Assembly: GCA_018363915.1 (NCBI GenBank)
Contig: JAGZMY010000009.1
Coordinates: 23,476 to 87,475, forward strand
Origin: Anaerococcus vaginalis
GTDB lineage: Bacteria; Bacillota; Clostridia; Tissierellales; Peptoniphilaceae
Length of the DNA stretch: 64,000 nucleotides
Reading direction: 5' to 3'
Shown piece by piece: positions 17,509-25,208 of this stretch. Position 1 is the first letter of the stretch. Each line of letters begins with the position of its first letter. Position numbers and translations under genes: made by a program. The notes beneath the pieces were generated by a model. The model made no database searches. It was not told where the DNA came from and saw nothing but the letters and a program-made list of their open reading frames with translations.

Positions 17509-18101
17509 CAAATCTTCTCCAAATATTTTTTCAAAATTTCCTTATCTTCTTTGTATAATTCTAGTAAAAGTTCCTTATTATAAATTCCATTTTCCCTTAG
17601 TTTATCGCGTATTTTAACCATTAATTTTATTTTTTCCATATCAAGGTTTTCCAAATATTTTTCTAAATCATCTCCTATAAGAGAAGAAAAAATCGGAACT
17701 TGGCCGTTACTTGATATGGAAATATCAATAAATTCATTTGAAATATTTTTTCTCAAATAGAAATCGCTCCCTGAAGAATCTGACAAATCCAAAGTCCTAA
17801 GTCCTTGGTCTTTCGCTTTTTTTCTTAAAATTTTATTTAAATCCCTATCACCCGTTGCCAAAAACAAAAAATCACATGGTGGGAAAATAAAATTTTGGTC
17901 AATATTTTTCTCCACAATTTTTATTCTTTGTGGATTTTCCTTATATAGTTTTATTACTTCCTTGTCAATTTCCTTGCCATAGATAAGAAAAGAAAAATCC
18001 CCCTTCAAAAGGGACTCTATTTTTCTTTTACAAATCCTTCCTCCGCCAAGAAAAAGACAAATTTTATCTTTTGAATCTATTGAAATTGGAAAATATCTCA
18101 T
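17508..18101 (-). CDS. Precorrin-2 dehydrogenase / sirohydrochlorin ferrochelatase (SirC/Met8-like)
   Basis: 197 residues. It begins MRYFPISIDSKDKICLFLGGGRICKRKI, the NAD-binding N-terminus shared by Met8p, SirC and the CysG N-terminal half (GGG-x-I/V-A/C-x-R/K). FLATGDRDLNKIL, LDLSDSSGSDFYLRKNI and ISISSNGQVPIFSSLIGDDL follow the family pattern. It oxidises precorrin-2 to sirohydrochlorin and may insert iron. Its ATG overlaps the hemA stop (ATGA). Its place between hemA and the CobA-containing fusion points to siroheme or corrinoid synthesis rather than haem. Confidence 0.9.
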   Translation of the reverse strand: MRYFPISIDSKDKICLFLGGGRICKRKIESLLKGDFSFLIYGKEIDKEVIKLYKENPQRIKIVEKNIDQNFIFPPCDFLFLATGDRDLNKILRKKAKDQGLRTLDLSDSSGSDFYLRKNISNEFIDISISSNGQVPIFSSLIGDDLEKYLENLDMEKIKLMVKIRDKLRENGIYNKELLLELYKEDKEILKKYLEKI

Positions 18102-19324
18102 TTTTTGTAAACCTTCGTTAAAATTTTTAAACTCTTATCAAAATCTTTCCCATGATTTTCTTTAAAATTTAAAACCGGATCTCTGGCAATTTTTTTTATT
18201 GCATTTCTTACGGCCTTGTCAACTTTCTTTTTTTGGCTTTTAGTCATATCAGTCTTTCTAAAAATATAATCCAGGGTCTTATCAGCCAAATCATCACACC
18301 TCTCATTTAAATCTTTTAAAATATAATCGATTTTCACTTCTTTCATCCAAGTAAAAAACTCCCTAGATTTTTCATCAATCTCATACCTATAAGAAGATAA
18401 AATCTTAGATCTTTTGTCAAGATTTTTCTTTGAAATATCCTTTATCGAATCAATATCCATTAGCTTTATATTGGAAATTTTGGAAATTTCAGGATCGCAG
18501 TCTCTTGGAAGAGCAAGGTCAAAAATATATTTTTTATCTTTAATATTTAAAAATTGTTCTTTTTTTAAAATCAAATGAGGAGAGGATGTAGCAGAAAAAA
18601 TAAAGTCCATCTTACTCAGACTTTCTACGATTTTTTCATATGGAATAATATTTACATTGCCATAATCTTTTTGAATTTTTATAGAATTTTCCATCTTCCA
18701 ATTGGAAATAAAAATATTTGCACCAGTTTCTAAAAGATTTTCTATGCAAAGTTTTCCAATATTTCCAATTCCAATAACAAGGATGTTTTTATTTGATAAA
18801 GTAGAAAATTCTTGAGCCTTTTTTACTGCAATATAAGGAAGAGAAAGGGGAATATGGGAGATGTTTGAGTCAGATTTTATTTTTTTCGAAAGATTTATTG
18901 ACCTTTTAAATGCTTCTGATAAAATTTTCTTACAAAAACCAAGAGAAAGACTAGTTTGATAGGCATCACTTACCTGTCCTAAAATCTGATCTTCACCTAC
19001 AATCAAAGAATCCAAACCAGAAGTCAAACTAAAAAGATGATTTATAGCATCCAAATCTTTTTTAACAAAAATAAAAGAGGACAACTTCTCCACTGAGAAA
19101 AATTTTTCAAAAAATTCCACAAAAAAATCATCAGAAAAAACATCCTCATCAGCTATAGCAAAAATTTCAGACCTATTACAAGTAGACAAAATCACAACCT
19201 CTTCAAAACCATGATTTTCCAAAATTTCGCTAGCTTCAATAATATTTGAATCCTTAAAATGAACTTTCTCGCGAATATTTATATCTGTTTTGTGATGATT
19301 TAAACCAAATGAATAAAAAAACAA
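18098..19324 (-). CDS. hemA: Glutamyl-tRNA reductase, TTG start
   Basis: 408 residues when started at the TTG at 19324, which has AGGAGG exactly 6 bases upstream and gives the expected N-terminus (SFGLNHHKTDINIREK). The same frame stays open further upstream, but no ribosome site precedes those codons and the extra residues are hydrophobic and unlike HemA. Family features include STCNRSEIFA with the catalytic Cys, GLDSLIVGEDQILGQV, and an NADPH site (NILVIGIGNIGKLC). The enzyme reduces Glu-tRNA to glutamate-1-semialdehyde, the committed step of C5 tetrapyrrole synthesis. It is the first gene of the operon, after a leader with an attenuator. Confidence 0.94.
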   Translation of the reverse strand: MFFYSFGLNHHKTDINIREKVHFKDSNIIEASEILENHGFEEVVILSTCNRSEIFAIADEDVFSDDFFVEFFEKFFSVEKLSSFIFVKKDLDAINHLFSLTSGLDSLIVGEDQILGQVSDAYQTSLSLGFCKKILSEAFKRSINLSKKIKSDSNISHIPLSLPYIAVKKAQEFSTLSNKNILVIGIGNIGKLCIENLLETGANIFISNWKMENSIKIQKDYGNVNIIPYEKIVESLSKMDFIFSATSSPHLILKKEQFLNIKDKKYIFDLALPRDCDPEISKISNIKLMDIDSIKDISKKNLDKRSKILSSYRYEIDEKSREFFTWMKEVKIDYILKDLNERCDDLADKTLDYIFRKTDMTKSQKKKVDKAVRNAIKKIARDPVLNFKENHGKDFDKSLKILTKVYKK

Positions 19325-19377
19325 AAAAATCCTCCTAACAATTTCTAATACCATTATACTATTTAAAAAAACAAAAT

Positions 19378-19399
19378 AAAAAACCCAGCCTAGGCTGGG
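19378..19399 (-). terminator. Intrinsic terminator (attenuator) in the hemA leader
   Basis: A perfect GC-rich palindrome CCCAGCCTAGGCTGGG (19384-19399) is followed on the minus strand by six T residues and further T-rich sequence. It lies between the operon promoter and the hemA ribosome site, so it can stop transcripts before hemA. No gene ends nearby on either strand that would need it. Confidence 0.75.
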
Positions 19400-19415
19400 A
19401 AAATAAAGAAGAACG

Positions 19416-19428
19416 TTATACGGTATAA
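19416..19428. promoter_or_regulatory. 13-bp palindrome in hemA leader, possible operator
   Basis: TTATAC and GTATAA form a perfect 6+1+6 palindrome about 70 bases downstream of the predicted transcription start. It may be a protein-binding site, or part of the folded leader. It is too tight to form an RNA hairpin by itself. Confidence 0.35.
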
Positions 19429-19501
19429 GATAAATAAGTCCGGGATTAAACAAAGTTCAACTTTATAAAATTTACAAAAGTAGTATTACTTCTTGTAAAA
19501 T

Positions 19502-19529
19502 ATTATACCCCAGCAAATCGAAAAAACAA
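19502..19529 (-). promoter_or_regulatory. Promoter of the tetrapyrrole operon
   Basis: On the minus strand: -35 TTGTTT (19524-19529), a 16-base spacer and -10 TATAAT (19502-19507). The start would be near 19495, giving a leader of about 170 nt before hemA. The first part of that leader can form a hairpin of 7 plus 5 base pairs starting UUUACAA. Confidence 0.75.
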
Positions 19530-19628
19530 GTGGAAACGATTTTTTGATAAATTAAAATTATCTTTTGATTATGTTCAAATATTTTTAAATTTAATTTATT
19601 TTGAGAAATTTTAGTTTTTAATTAAATA

Positions 19629-19682
19629 AAAAGTGGCTGTTGTAAAACTATGATTATTCATAATTTTTCATCAGCCACTTTT
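19629..19682 (-). terminator. Terminator after the S41 protease gene
   Basis: The 11-bp arms AAAAGTGGCTG and CAGCCACTTTT enclose an imperfectly paired loop. On the minus strand a T-run follows directly. Confidence 0.8.
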
Positions 19683-19684
19683 AT

Positions 19685-21079
19685 TTATTCCTCAATTTTT
19701 TCCAATTTTTTTATTGTATCTATTGATTCGTTTAGGCTTTCTGTGTTTATGTCTGGGTTTGTTTTTTCTTCTTCGTTTATCATGCCGTCTGGGGCGTAGC
19801 CTAGGGTGTTTGTGTAGGTGAAAACTAAGCCGGAATTTGGGCATACGTCATTTATTAAGCCAAGTGTTACTCCATCGCCTCCGGTTTTTTTCCCTACTAA
19901 TTTTGCAATTTTTGCATTTTTACAAAAATTTGCCATTCCTTCGGCTGCTGAATATACTCCTTCGTCAACTAATAAATACAAATCTCCCTTAAATTTATTT
20001 TTTTTCGTTGGAGTGATTTCTATTTTGTCTTTGCTATAATATGAAAAATCTTTTAAATCTTCTTTGTGTTCAAGATCCATTTTTTCTATATTTACATTTG
20101 AAATATCTTCAAAGCCAAGCTCTTCGCTTTCTAATAATAATTTTGTTCTCATTCCATCTTTAAAAAACATGTGGTTGTTTACGGAAATTTTTTTGTCTAT
20201 GAGTCTTGGCAAAAGATATTCTTGCCAATATTCTATATTTCCACCGGAATTTTCTCTGATGTCTATTATTATGGTTTTTAAATCTTGATTTTCTTCTAAA
20301 AATTTGTCTAATTTTTTCATATCTTCTGAAAGTTCATATTCTGCTAGCATTTCTTTTATTTTTATTAGTCCCAAACTTGGTGCTAGCATTTTTACTTCCA
20401 TATTTTCGCCCGAATTTTCTGTGTATAGGGATCTTCTCCTGATTTTTTTCCTATCAGCCTTATTTGATTGGACTCCATCAACTCCGTATCTATCTCTTAC
20501 GCTTTCTTTGTTCAGTGTTAAAAATTCATAATACATTGACGGATCTGTCCAAAAATGCGAATAGTATTCTAAGGTTTCTTCTACGTAATCTTTTTGTGCA
20601 ATTGTTGCGTGGTCATTGTGCAAATCTTCCATTATTTTTTGCATAGTGTTTGTAAATTCTTGGTCGTTTTTGCAAAATTTTATTTCGCTTAAATATTTTG
20701 AATAATTTGCCAAAAAGTCAACTCCGTATTGCCTTTTCAAAACTCCAAAAAATGGATAATTATCTCTAATTTCATTAAAAAGATAATTGAAATCTTCTAC
20801 CATTTCTTCTTGGCTTAATTCTTTTTTTTCTACCTTATCTTCAAAAACTAATTTGCATGGCCCATCTAATTTTTTATACCATGCCATATAGGCTTCTATT
20901 GATTTAAATTCATCAATTTTATCTGGATTTATTTTTATTATTTTCTTCTCTTTTGGCTTTTTTTCTGAAATCAAACTATCTCTTCTTTTTTCTAGATAGT
21001 TTATTCTCCTTTGAGCGCATGATGAAAATAAAATAATAATCGCCAAAAATAAAATACTTATTTTACTTTTTTTCTTCAT
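19685..21079 (-). CDS. Lipoprotein S41-family (tail-specific/C-terminal processing) protease
   Basis: 464 residues from the ATG at 21079, which has GGAGG 5 bases upstream. An in-frame ATG 12 bases earlier overlaps that ribosome site. The N-terminus MKKKSKISILFLAIIILFSSC is a lipoprotein signal with lipobox LFSSC. The C-terminal peptidase_S41 domain has TIIIDIRENSGG, DEGVYSAAEGMANFC with the nucleophile Ser, and LVGKKTGGDG with the probable general-base Lys. No PDZ domain is evident. The protein should sit on the outer face of the membrane. Substrate is unknown. It follows a small membrane protein gene with which its 5' end overlaps. Confidence 0.85.
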   Translation of the reverse strand: MKKKSKISILFLAIIILFSSCAQRRINYLEKRRDSLISEKKPKEKKIIKINPDKIDEFKSIEAYMAWYKKLDGPCKLVFEDKVEKKELSQEEMVEDFNYLFNEIRDNYPFFGVLKRQYGVDFLANYSKYLSEIKFCKNDQEFTNTMQKIMEDLHNDHATIAQKDYVEETLEYYSHFWTDPSMYYEFLTLNKESVRDRYGVDGVQSNKADRKKIRRRSLYTENSGENMEVKMLAPSLGLIKIKEMLAEYELSEDMKKLDKFLEENQDLKTIIIDIRENSGGNIEYWQEYLLPRLIDKKISVNNHMFFKDGMRTKLLLESEELGFEDISNVNIEKMDLEHKEDLKDFSYYSKDKIEITPTKKNKFKGDLYLLVDEGVYSAAEGMANFCKNAKIAKLVGKKTGGDGVTLGLINDVCPNSGLVFTYTNTLGYAPDGMINEEEKTNPDINTESLNESIDTIKKLEKIEE

Positions 21080-21410
21080 CAAGTCCTCCATTTATAACCC
21101 AATCTCTTTTTTTTATTTCGTATAAAAAGGGAAGAATGCCTATTGGATTTATTAATGAAAATGCCATTATCATCAAAAGTTTAAAGTAAAGTCCTTTTTT
21201 TTCATTTCTCAAAATAGAAGCTGTGCTTTTGTTGTTGGTTTTTATTAAATATATTCCTCTTAAAAGCAAAAATATTCCACCAGTAATTTCAAAACCTTCT
21301 TTATAATATATGCCAAAAGCGAAAACGCAAATTGCAGACAAAAAGTAAAGAAAGTATGCTATTTTATTTTTTGTATTGTATGTTTTTAATTTTGTAATTT
21401 CTCTACTCAT
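21063..21410 (-). CDS. Small membrane protein, function unknown
   Basis: 115 residues with three to four hydrophobic segments (about 15-32, 36-52, 73-92). I do not recognise a family. It lies between tsaD and the S41 lipoprotein gene and overlaps the start of the latter by 17 bases, so the two are likely translated together. Confidence 0.7.
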   Translation of the reverse strand: MSREITKLKTYNTKNKIAYFLYFLSAICVFAFGIYYKEGFEITGGIFLLLRGIYLIKTNNKSTASILRNEKKGLYFKLLMIMAFSLINPIGILPFLYEIKKRDWVINGGLDEEKK

Positions 21411-21427
21411 AAGTCTATTATATCAAA

Positions 21428-22438
21428 TTAAAGTCCTAAATTTGGATACACTTTCAAATAATTATCAGACCTTGCTCCAGCTTTGTAATTTAAATATCCT
21501 GCCATAGCAATCATTGCCGCATTATCTGTGCACAAAATTATATCTGGATAATAAAATTTGACTCCCCTTTTTTCACATTCTTCTTTTAATCTTTCTTTTA
21601 ATCTAGAATTTGCAGCAACTCCTCCTGATACTGCAAATGTATTTAATCCTGTTTCATCTATCAATCGCATAGATTTTTCTACCAAAACATCTACAACGGC
21701 TTCTTGAAAACTTGCTGCCAAATCTGCCTTGTTTATTTCTAAATTTTTTTGCTTTTGGTGGTTCATATAATTTAAAACTGAAGTTTTAAGTCCTGAAAAT
21801 GAAAAATCGTAAGAATCTTTTTCAAGCATAATTCTTGGAAAATCTATGGCATCCTTTCTTCCTTCTTTGGAAAGTTTATCAATTTTTGGTCCACCTGGAT
21901 AGCCAAGTCCGATTGACCTTGCAATTTTATCGTAAGATTCGCCAGCAGCATCATCTCTTGTTGTTCCAATTATTTCATAATCTGTATAGCCATTTACTTT
22001 TACAAGATAAGTATGACCTCCACTTACAACCAAAGAAATAAATGGTGGCTCTAGGTCTTTATTTGACAAATAATTTGCACAAATATGTCCTTGCATGTGA
22101 TTTGTTCCAATCATTGGAATATTTGCTGACAAAGAAAGAGCCTTTGACGCAGAAATTCCTACCAAAAGTGAGCCAATAAGTCCAGGACCTTTGGTAACAG
22201 AAATTAAATCAATATCGCTATAAGATAAATTTGTATCCAAAAGCGCCTTTTCAATCAAAGGATTGATTGCCTCAAGGTGTTTTCTTGATGCAATTTCTGG
22301 CACAACTCCTCCAAATATTTTATGTATATCAATTTGTGATGATATTAAATTAATCAAAACTTCCCTGTCGTTTTTCAAAATAGCAACTGAAGAATCGTCA
22401 CAAGAAGTTTCAATTCCCATTGTATAAAAATCTTTCAT
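21428..22438 (-). CDS. tsaD: tRNA N6-threonylcarbamoyladenosine transferase TsaD
   Basis: 336 residues. It opens MGIETSCDDSSVAIL after a short lead. TNHMQGHICAN holds the two metal-binding His residues (HxxGH). SLVVSGGHTYLV and DDAAGESYDKIAR are nucleotide-binding and family signatures, and FAVSGGVAANSRLKE lies near the C-terminus. With TsaB and TsaE it attaches the threonylcarbamoyl group to A37 of ANN-decoding tRNAs. Its start follows the rimI stop without a gap. Confidence 0.97.
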   Translation of the reverse strand: MKDFYTMGIETSCDDSSVAILKNDREVLINLISSQIDIHKIFGGVVPEIASRKHLEAINPLIEKALLDTNLSYSDIDLISVTKGPGLIGSLLVGISASKALSLSANIPMIGTNHMQGHICANYLSNKDLEPPFISLVVSGGHTYLVKVNGYTDYEIIGTTRDDAAGESYDKIARSIGLGYPGGPKIDKLSKEGRKDAIDFPRIMLEKDSYDFSFSGLKTSVLNYMNHQKQKNLEINKADLAASFQEAVVDVLVEKSMRLIDETGLNTFAVSGGVAANSRLKERLKEECEKRGVKFYYPDIILCTDNAAMIAMAGYLNYKAGARSDNYLKVYPNLGL

Positions 22439-22876
22439 CTAATCCAATTCCTTTAACATTATATAAGCATCTTCGTGAACTCTGGCATAATAATTTTCCC
22501 TAAGTCTAATTTTTTCAAAACCAAATTTTTGGTAAAGATTTATAGCTGGAAAATTTTTTGTAGAAACTTCTAGCCAAATTTTTGAAACTTTTAAACTCTT
22601 TGCAAAATTTATCATGTGTTCAAGCATAAATGAACCGATATTTTGCCCACGATATAATTCATCAACTGCTATTGTATAAATTTCAATTTCATCCAAAATT
22701 TTTGAAATTATATAAAAGCCTAGAGTTTCTCCATTTTTTTCATATACAAAACACTCTTTGTGCTTATTTTTTTCAATATCATTTATAAGATCTTTTTTAG
22801 GCATGGGTCTATAAAAAGCACTAGATTCGATTTTATAAACCTTATCCGTATCTCCTACAGTCATTGTCCTAATCAT
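22439..22876 (-). CDS. rimI: GNAT acetyltransferase, RimI type
   Basis: 145 residues. The GNAT core is clear: IYTIAVDELYRGQNIGSFML with the acetyl-CoA loop (RGQNIG), then KIWLEVSTKNFPAINLYQKFGFEKIRLRENYY. This order, with tsaB upstream and tsaD downstream, is the common Firmicutes arrangement for RimI, which acetylates the N-terminus of ribosomal protein S18. Other protein targets are possible. It overlaps the tsaB gene by 8 bases. Confidence 0.9.
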   Translation of the reverse strand: MIRTMTVGDTDKVYKIESSAFYRPMPKKDLINDIEKNKHKECFVYEKNGETLGFYIISKILDEIEIYTIAVDELYRGQNIGSFMLEHMINFAKSLKVSKIWLEVSTKNFPAINLYQKFGFEKIRLRENYYARVHEDAYIMLKELD

Positions 22877-23537
22877 TTTTCTTTTCTCTATCCCTTTCCG
22901 CTTGTGATTTTCTCAAATAATTTGGAACAAGCTTATAAAGATCATAGTCTTCGTCTTTTTTCAAAAGAGCAAGCTTACACAAATTTTTTCCAATACAAGA
23001 ATTATAAGAAAAATCCAAAATTCTTGCCCTAGCAAATTTGTCCTTATATTTTTCACCAACTTCCGAAACCAAATCAAAATCTACATTTTTTTCATTACAA
23101 AGTTTTGAAAAATCATCTATATTATATAAATCTTCCTTAACAATTTCATTCATATTTTCATCATACATCGCCCCATAAACTCTTTTTCCCCTTGCATCAA
23201 GCATAGAAGCCTTAAAAGAATTCGAAGAAGAATTTAAGGCAAGAGCCTTCAAAGTTGAAACTGGAATTAATTTTTTATTTCCAACTTGAGCAAAAGTCTT
23301 TGCAATTGTCATTCCAATTCTTAAACCCGTAAAAGATCCCGGTCCTTGGCTAATGGCAAAAATATCAATATCAGAAAGCTTTAGTCCCAAAAAATTTAAT
23401 AAAGTTTCAATCATTGGCACAAGCGATTCCGAATGAGTTTTTTCTTGATTTACATTAAAATCCCCAATGATTTTTTCATCTTCTACAACAGTTACAGTAG
23501 AAATCATAGTTGATGTATCAATTCCTAAAACTCTCAT
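22869..23537 (-). CDS. tsaB: TsaB, t6A partner of TsaD
   Basis: 222 residues. It begins MRVLGIDTSTMISTVTV, and AISQGPGSFTGLRIGMTIAK is the family's signature loop. It is a catalytically inactive ASKHA paralogue of TsaD that scaffolds the TsaD-TsaE complex. The N-terminal half is well conserved. The C-terminal half is divergent, as usual. Confidence 0.94.
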   Translation of the reverse strand: MRVLGIDTSTMISTVTVVEDEKIIGDFNVNQEKTHSESLVPMIETLLNFLGLKLSDIDIFAISQGPGSFTGLRIGMTIAKTFAQVGNKKLIPVSTLKALALNSSSNSFKASMLDARGKRVYGAMYDENMNEIVKEDLYNIDDFSKLCNEKNVDFDLVSEVGEKYKDKFARARILDFSYNSCIGKNLCKLALLKKDEDYDLYKLVPNYLRKSQAERDREKKND

Positions 23538-23546
23538 TAAAATCTC

Positions 23547-23972
23547 CTAATCTATAAATTTCACGCTAATTTCCCTAGCGTTTTCATCAATTTTTTCTAT
23601 ATTAACTTCAATCATATCATCCGGAAGATAGCCTTCTGCCTTGTCCGCCCATTCTAAAAATGTTACAGCATCCTCTGGGTAAAGATAATTTTCAAAATCT
23701 ATGTCTAAAATTTCATCAGGACTTTCAAACCTGTAAAGGTCTAGATGATAAATCGGAAAATCTTCCCCTTGCTTTTCTCCATTATAAATATTTACAAGAG
23801 CAAAAGTTGGAGATGAAGTATTAGAAATCCCAAAATATTTGCAAACAAAAGAAACAAAAGTAGTCTTCCCACTACCCATTTCTCCAATCAAATTTATAAC
23901 TTGGCCTTTCTTCAATTTTTTAGAAAAATCAAAAGCAAAATCTTCCATTTCCTTTAAAGAATTAATTCTCAT
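23547..23972 (-). CDS. tsaE: TsaE, ATPase of the t6A complex
   Basis: 141 residues. The Walker A motif is LIGEMGSGKTTFVSFVCK, followed by TSSPTFALVNIY, YHLDLYRFESPDEI and VTFLEWADKAEGYLP, all typical of TsaE (YjeE). It is the first gene of the t6A operon. AAGGAG precedes the ATG, and a TATAAT -10 (23991-23996 on the minus strand) stands close upstream. Confidence 0.95.
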   Translation of the reverse strand: MRINSLKEMEDFAFDFSKKLKKGQVINLIGEMGSGKTTFVSFVCKYFGISNTSSPTFALVNIYNGEKQGEDFPIYHLDLYRFESPDEILDIDFENYLYPEDAVTFLEWADKAEGYLPDDMIEVNIEKIDENAREISVKFID

Positions 23973-23990
23973 AAAAACTCCTTCTAATCT

Positions 23991-23996
23991 ATTATA
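23991..23996 (-). promoter_or_regulatory. -10 box of the tsaE operon
   Basis: TATAAT on the minus strand about 19 bases before the tsaE ATG. The -35 is unclear, so the transcript would be nearly leaderless apart from the ribosome site. Confidence 0.45.
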
Positions 23997-24164
23997 CTAC
24001 AAAAGTTTAATTTGAAGCTTTTTGTAAGATATATTATAGTCTAAAATAAAAAAATTCCAATGGTTTTTAAGGTAAAAATAAAATTCTATCTATCTTCAAA
24101 AATAATAATAGAGATCTCTTGATTAATTTTATAAAGTAATAAATTTCAGCTTCCAGAAAAAACA

Positions 24165-24190
24165 AAAAACAGACCACAAAGTCTGTTTTT
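24165..24190 (-). terminator. Terminator after ribU
   Basis: The 10-bp arms AAAAACAGAC and GTCTGTTTTT lie 15 bases after the ribU stop, with a T-rich run continuing on the minus strand. The rest of the 230-base gap to tsaE shows only a fragment (AGAGATCTCTTGAT, near 24110) resembling the dispersed repeat. Confidence 0.75.
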
Positions 24191-24204
24191 AAAATTTAAA
24201 ATAA

Positions 24205-24801
24205 TTATTTTCTATCGTGCAAAATTCCCGAAACGTGTTTGTATAATAATTTTGTTACCAAAATTTCTATTGAACCTTTTATCAAATTAAATGGAACAAT
24301 AGCGAAAAGCATCATAGTAAAATAAGAATTTACTAAAGTATTTGTTTTGTGTGCCATAGCTACAAAGGCGCTCATTTCTACTCCCATTGCTTTTCCGTAA
24401 AGTGGAAATATTACAAAGGCATTTGATAAGGTTGCTGCAAGTGTCATAATTAACATTCCGCAAATCATAGCTATAGTTGCATTTTTTTTGGTTTTTTTCC
24501 TTTTATATATACTTGCTGATACAAATACAAAAAGTCCTCCAACTATAAAATTGGAAATTTCTCCAACGCCGCCTGTGCTTGTTTTGCTCAAATTCAAAAT
24601 ATTTTTGATAAGTTGAATTAAAACTCCATACAAAGGCCCCATCGAAAATCCACCAATAAGAGCTGGCACATCTGCAAGGTCAACTTTCATAAAAGGTGGT
24701 GCAACTGGAATTGGAAATTGAATAAACATAAGTATAAAACTCATAGCTGAAAGTATTCCAACTTTTACTAAATTTCTTAATTTTTTTTGATCATGACTCA
24801 T
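24205..24801 (-). CDS. ribU: RibU-like riboflavin ECF transporter substrate-binding (S) component
   Basis: 198 residues with six predicted membrane helices. The N-terminal LVKVGILSAMSFILMFIQFPIPV and the segment FMKVDLADVPALIGGFSMGPLYG are characteristic of RibU S-components, which bind riboflavin in the membrane and work with a shared EcfA/A'/T module encoded elsewhere. The FMN riboswitch in front of the gene independently supports riboflavin as substrate. GGAGG precedes the ATG. Confidence 0.93.
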   Translation of the reverse strand: MSHDQKKLRNLVKVGILSAMSFILMFIQFPIPVAPPFMKVDLADVPALIGGFSMGPLYGVLIQLIKNILNLSKTSTGGVGEISNFIVGGLFVFVSASIYKRKKTKKNATIAMICGMLIMTLAATLSNAFVIFPLYGKAMGVEMSAFVAMAHKTNTLVNSYFTMMLFAIVPFNLIKGSIEILVTKLLYKHVSGILHDRK

Positions 24802-24825
24802 AAAATCCTCCTAAAATTCGGCATA

Positions 24826-24848
24826 AAAAAATGCCCTTTCAGGGCTTA
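24826..24848 (-). terminator. Expression-platform terminator of the FMN riboswitch
   Basis: On the minus strand GCCCTGAAAGGGC (24833-24845) is a GC-rich hairpin followed directly by a T-run, between the aptamer and the ribU ribosome site. This fits FMN-induced transcription termination. Confidence 0.85.
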
Positions 24849-24868
24849 AATAATTTCTCATAAAAAGA

Positions 24869-24979
24869 ATATCTTCTCTCATCCAGACTATAACTGTCGG
24901 TATGGGAATTTCGCCCATTCAGTAAAAAACTCGCAGACTTTAACTGCCGGTTAGGAATCCAACCTCACCCTGAAGATAT
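24869..24979 (-). promoter_or_regulatory. FMN riboswitch (RFN element)
   Basis: On the minus strand the closing stem P1 is ATATCTTC (24972-24979) paired with GAAGATAT (24869-24876). Between them stand the conserved blocks AGGGTGAGG, ATTCCTAACCGGCAGT, AGTCTGCGAG, TGGGCGAAATTCCCATACC, GACAGTTATAGTCTGGATG and AGAG. This is the standard order of the RFN aptamer that senses FMN. Confidence 0.95.
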
Positions 24980-24983
24980 TTAT

Positions 24984-25012
24984 ATAATATCACAAAATAA
25001 TTTGTGGCACAA
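24984..25012 (-). promoter_or_regulatory. Promoter of the riboswitch-ribU transcript
   Basis: On the minus strand: -35 TTGTGC (25007-25012), a 17-base spacer and -10 TATTAT (24984-24989), just upstream of the aptamer. Confidence 0.65.
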
Positions 25013-25074
25013 GATAATCAATATCAATTTTATTCTTTTATTTTCTTTTGAAAATTTTTAAATTTTTTCAAAAA

Positions 25075-25161
25075 AATAACCCATCTAACAAAGTATAAAA
25101 ATGCCAAAATTTTATAATTTTGAAATTTTTATACCTCTCCCGCTAGTTAGATGTGGGCTAT
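25075..25161 (-). terminator. Long nested hairpin after the response-regulator gene
   Basis: The outer arms ATAACCCATCTAAC (25076-25089) and GTTAGATGTGGGCTAT (25146-25161) pair with one two-base bulge. An inner pair, GTATAAAAAT and ATTTTTATAC, is nested inside. On the minus strand the structure ends in a T-run, so it can serve as terminator for the gene ending at 25209. The outer arms contain the AGATGGGT core of the dispersed repeat, so it may be a domesticated repeat copy. The sequence between 25012 and 25075 shows nothing else. Confidence 0.5.
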
Positions 25162-25208
25162 TTAAATTATTCATATTCTATATTATAAAAATCATTGTAT
25201 AAATCGGG

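Noticed and set aside
12943..19324. Complete haem biosynthesis operon
   Set aside because: Genes after uroporphyrinogen III (hemE, hemN/hemF, hemH or coproporphyrin-route genes) are absent, while CobA and a SirC-like enzyme are present, so siroheme or corrinoid precursors fit better.
19325..19453. N-terminal extension of HemA
   Set aside because: The added 43 residues are hydrophobic, overlap the attenuator, and lack a ribosome site. AGGAGG is placed for the TTG at 19324.
19325..19500. T-box or cobalamin riboswitch in the hemA leader
   Set aside because: Neither the T-box sequence near AGGGTGGNACCGCG nor the cobalamin box is present.
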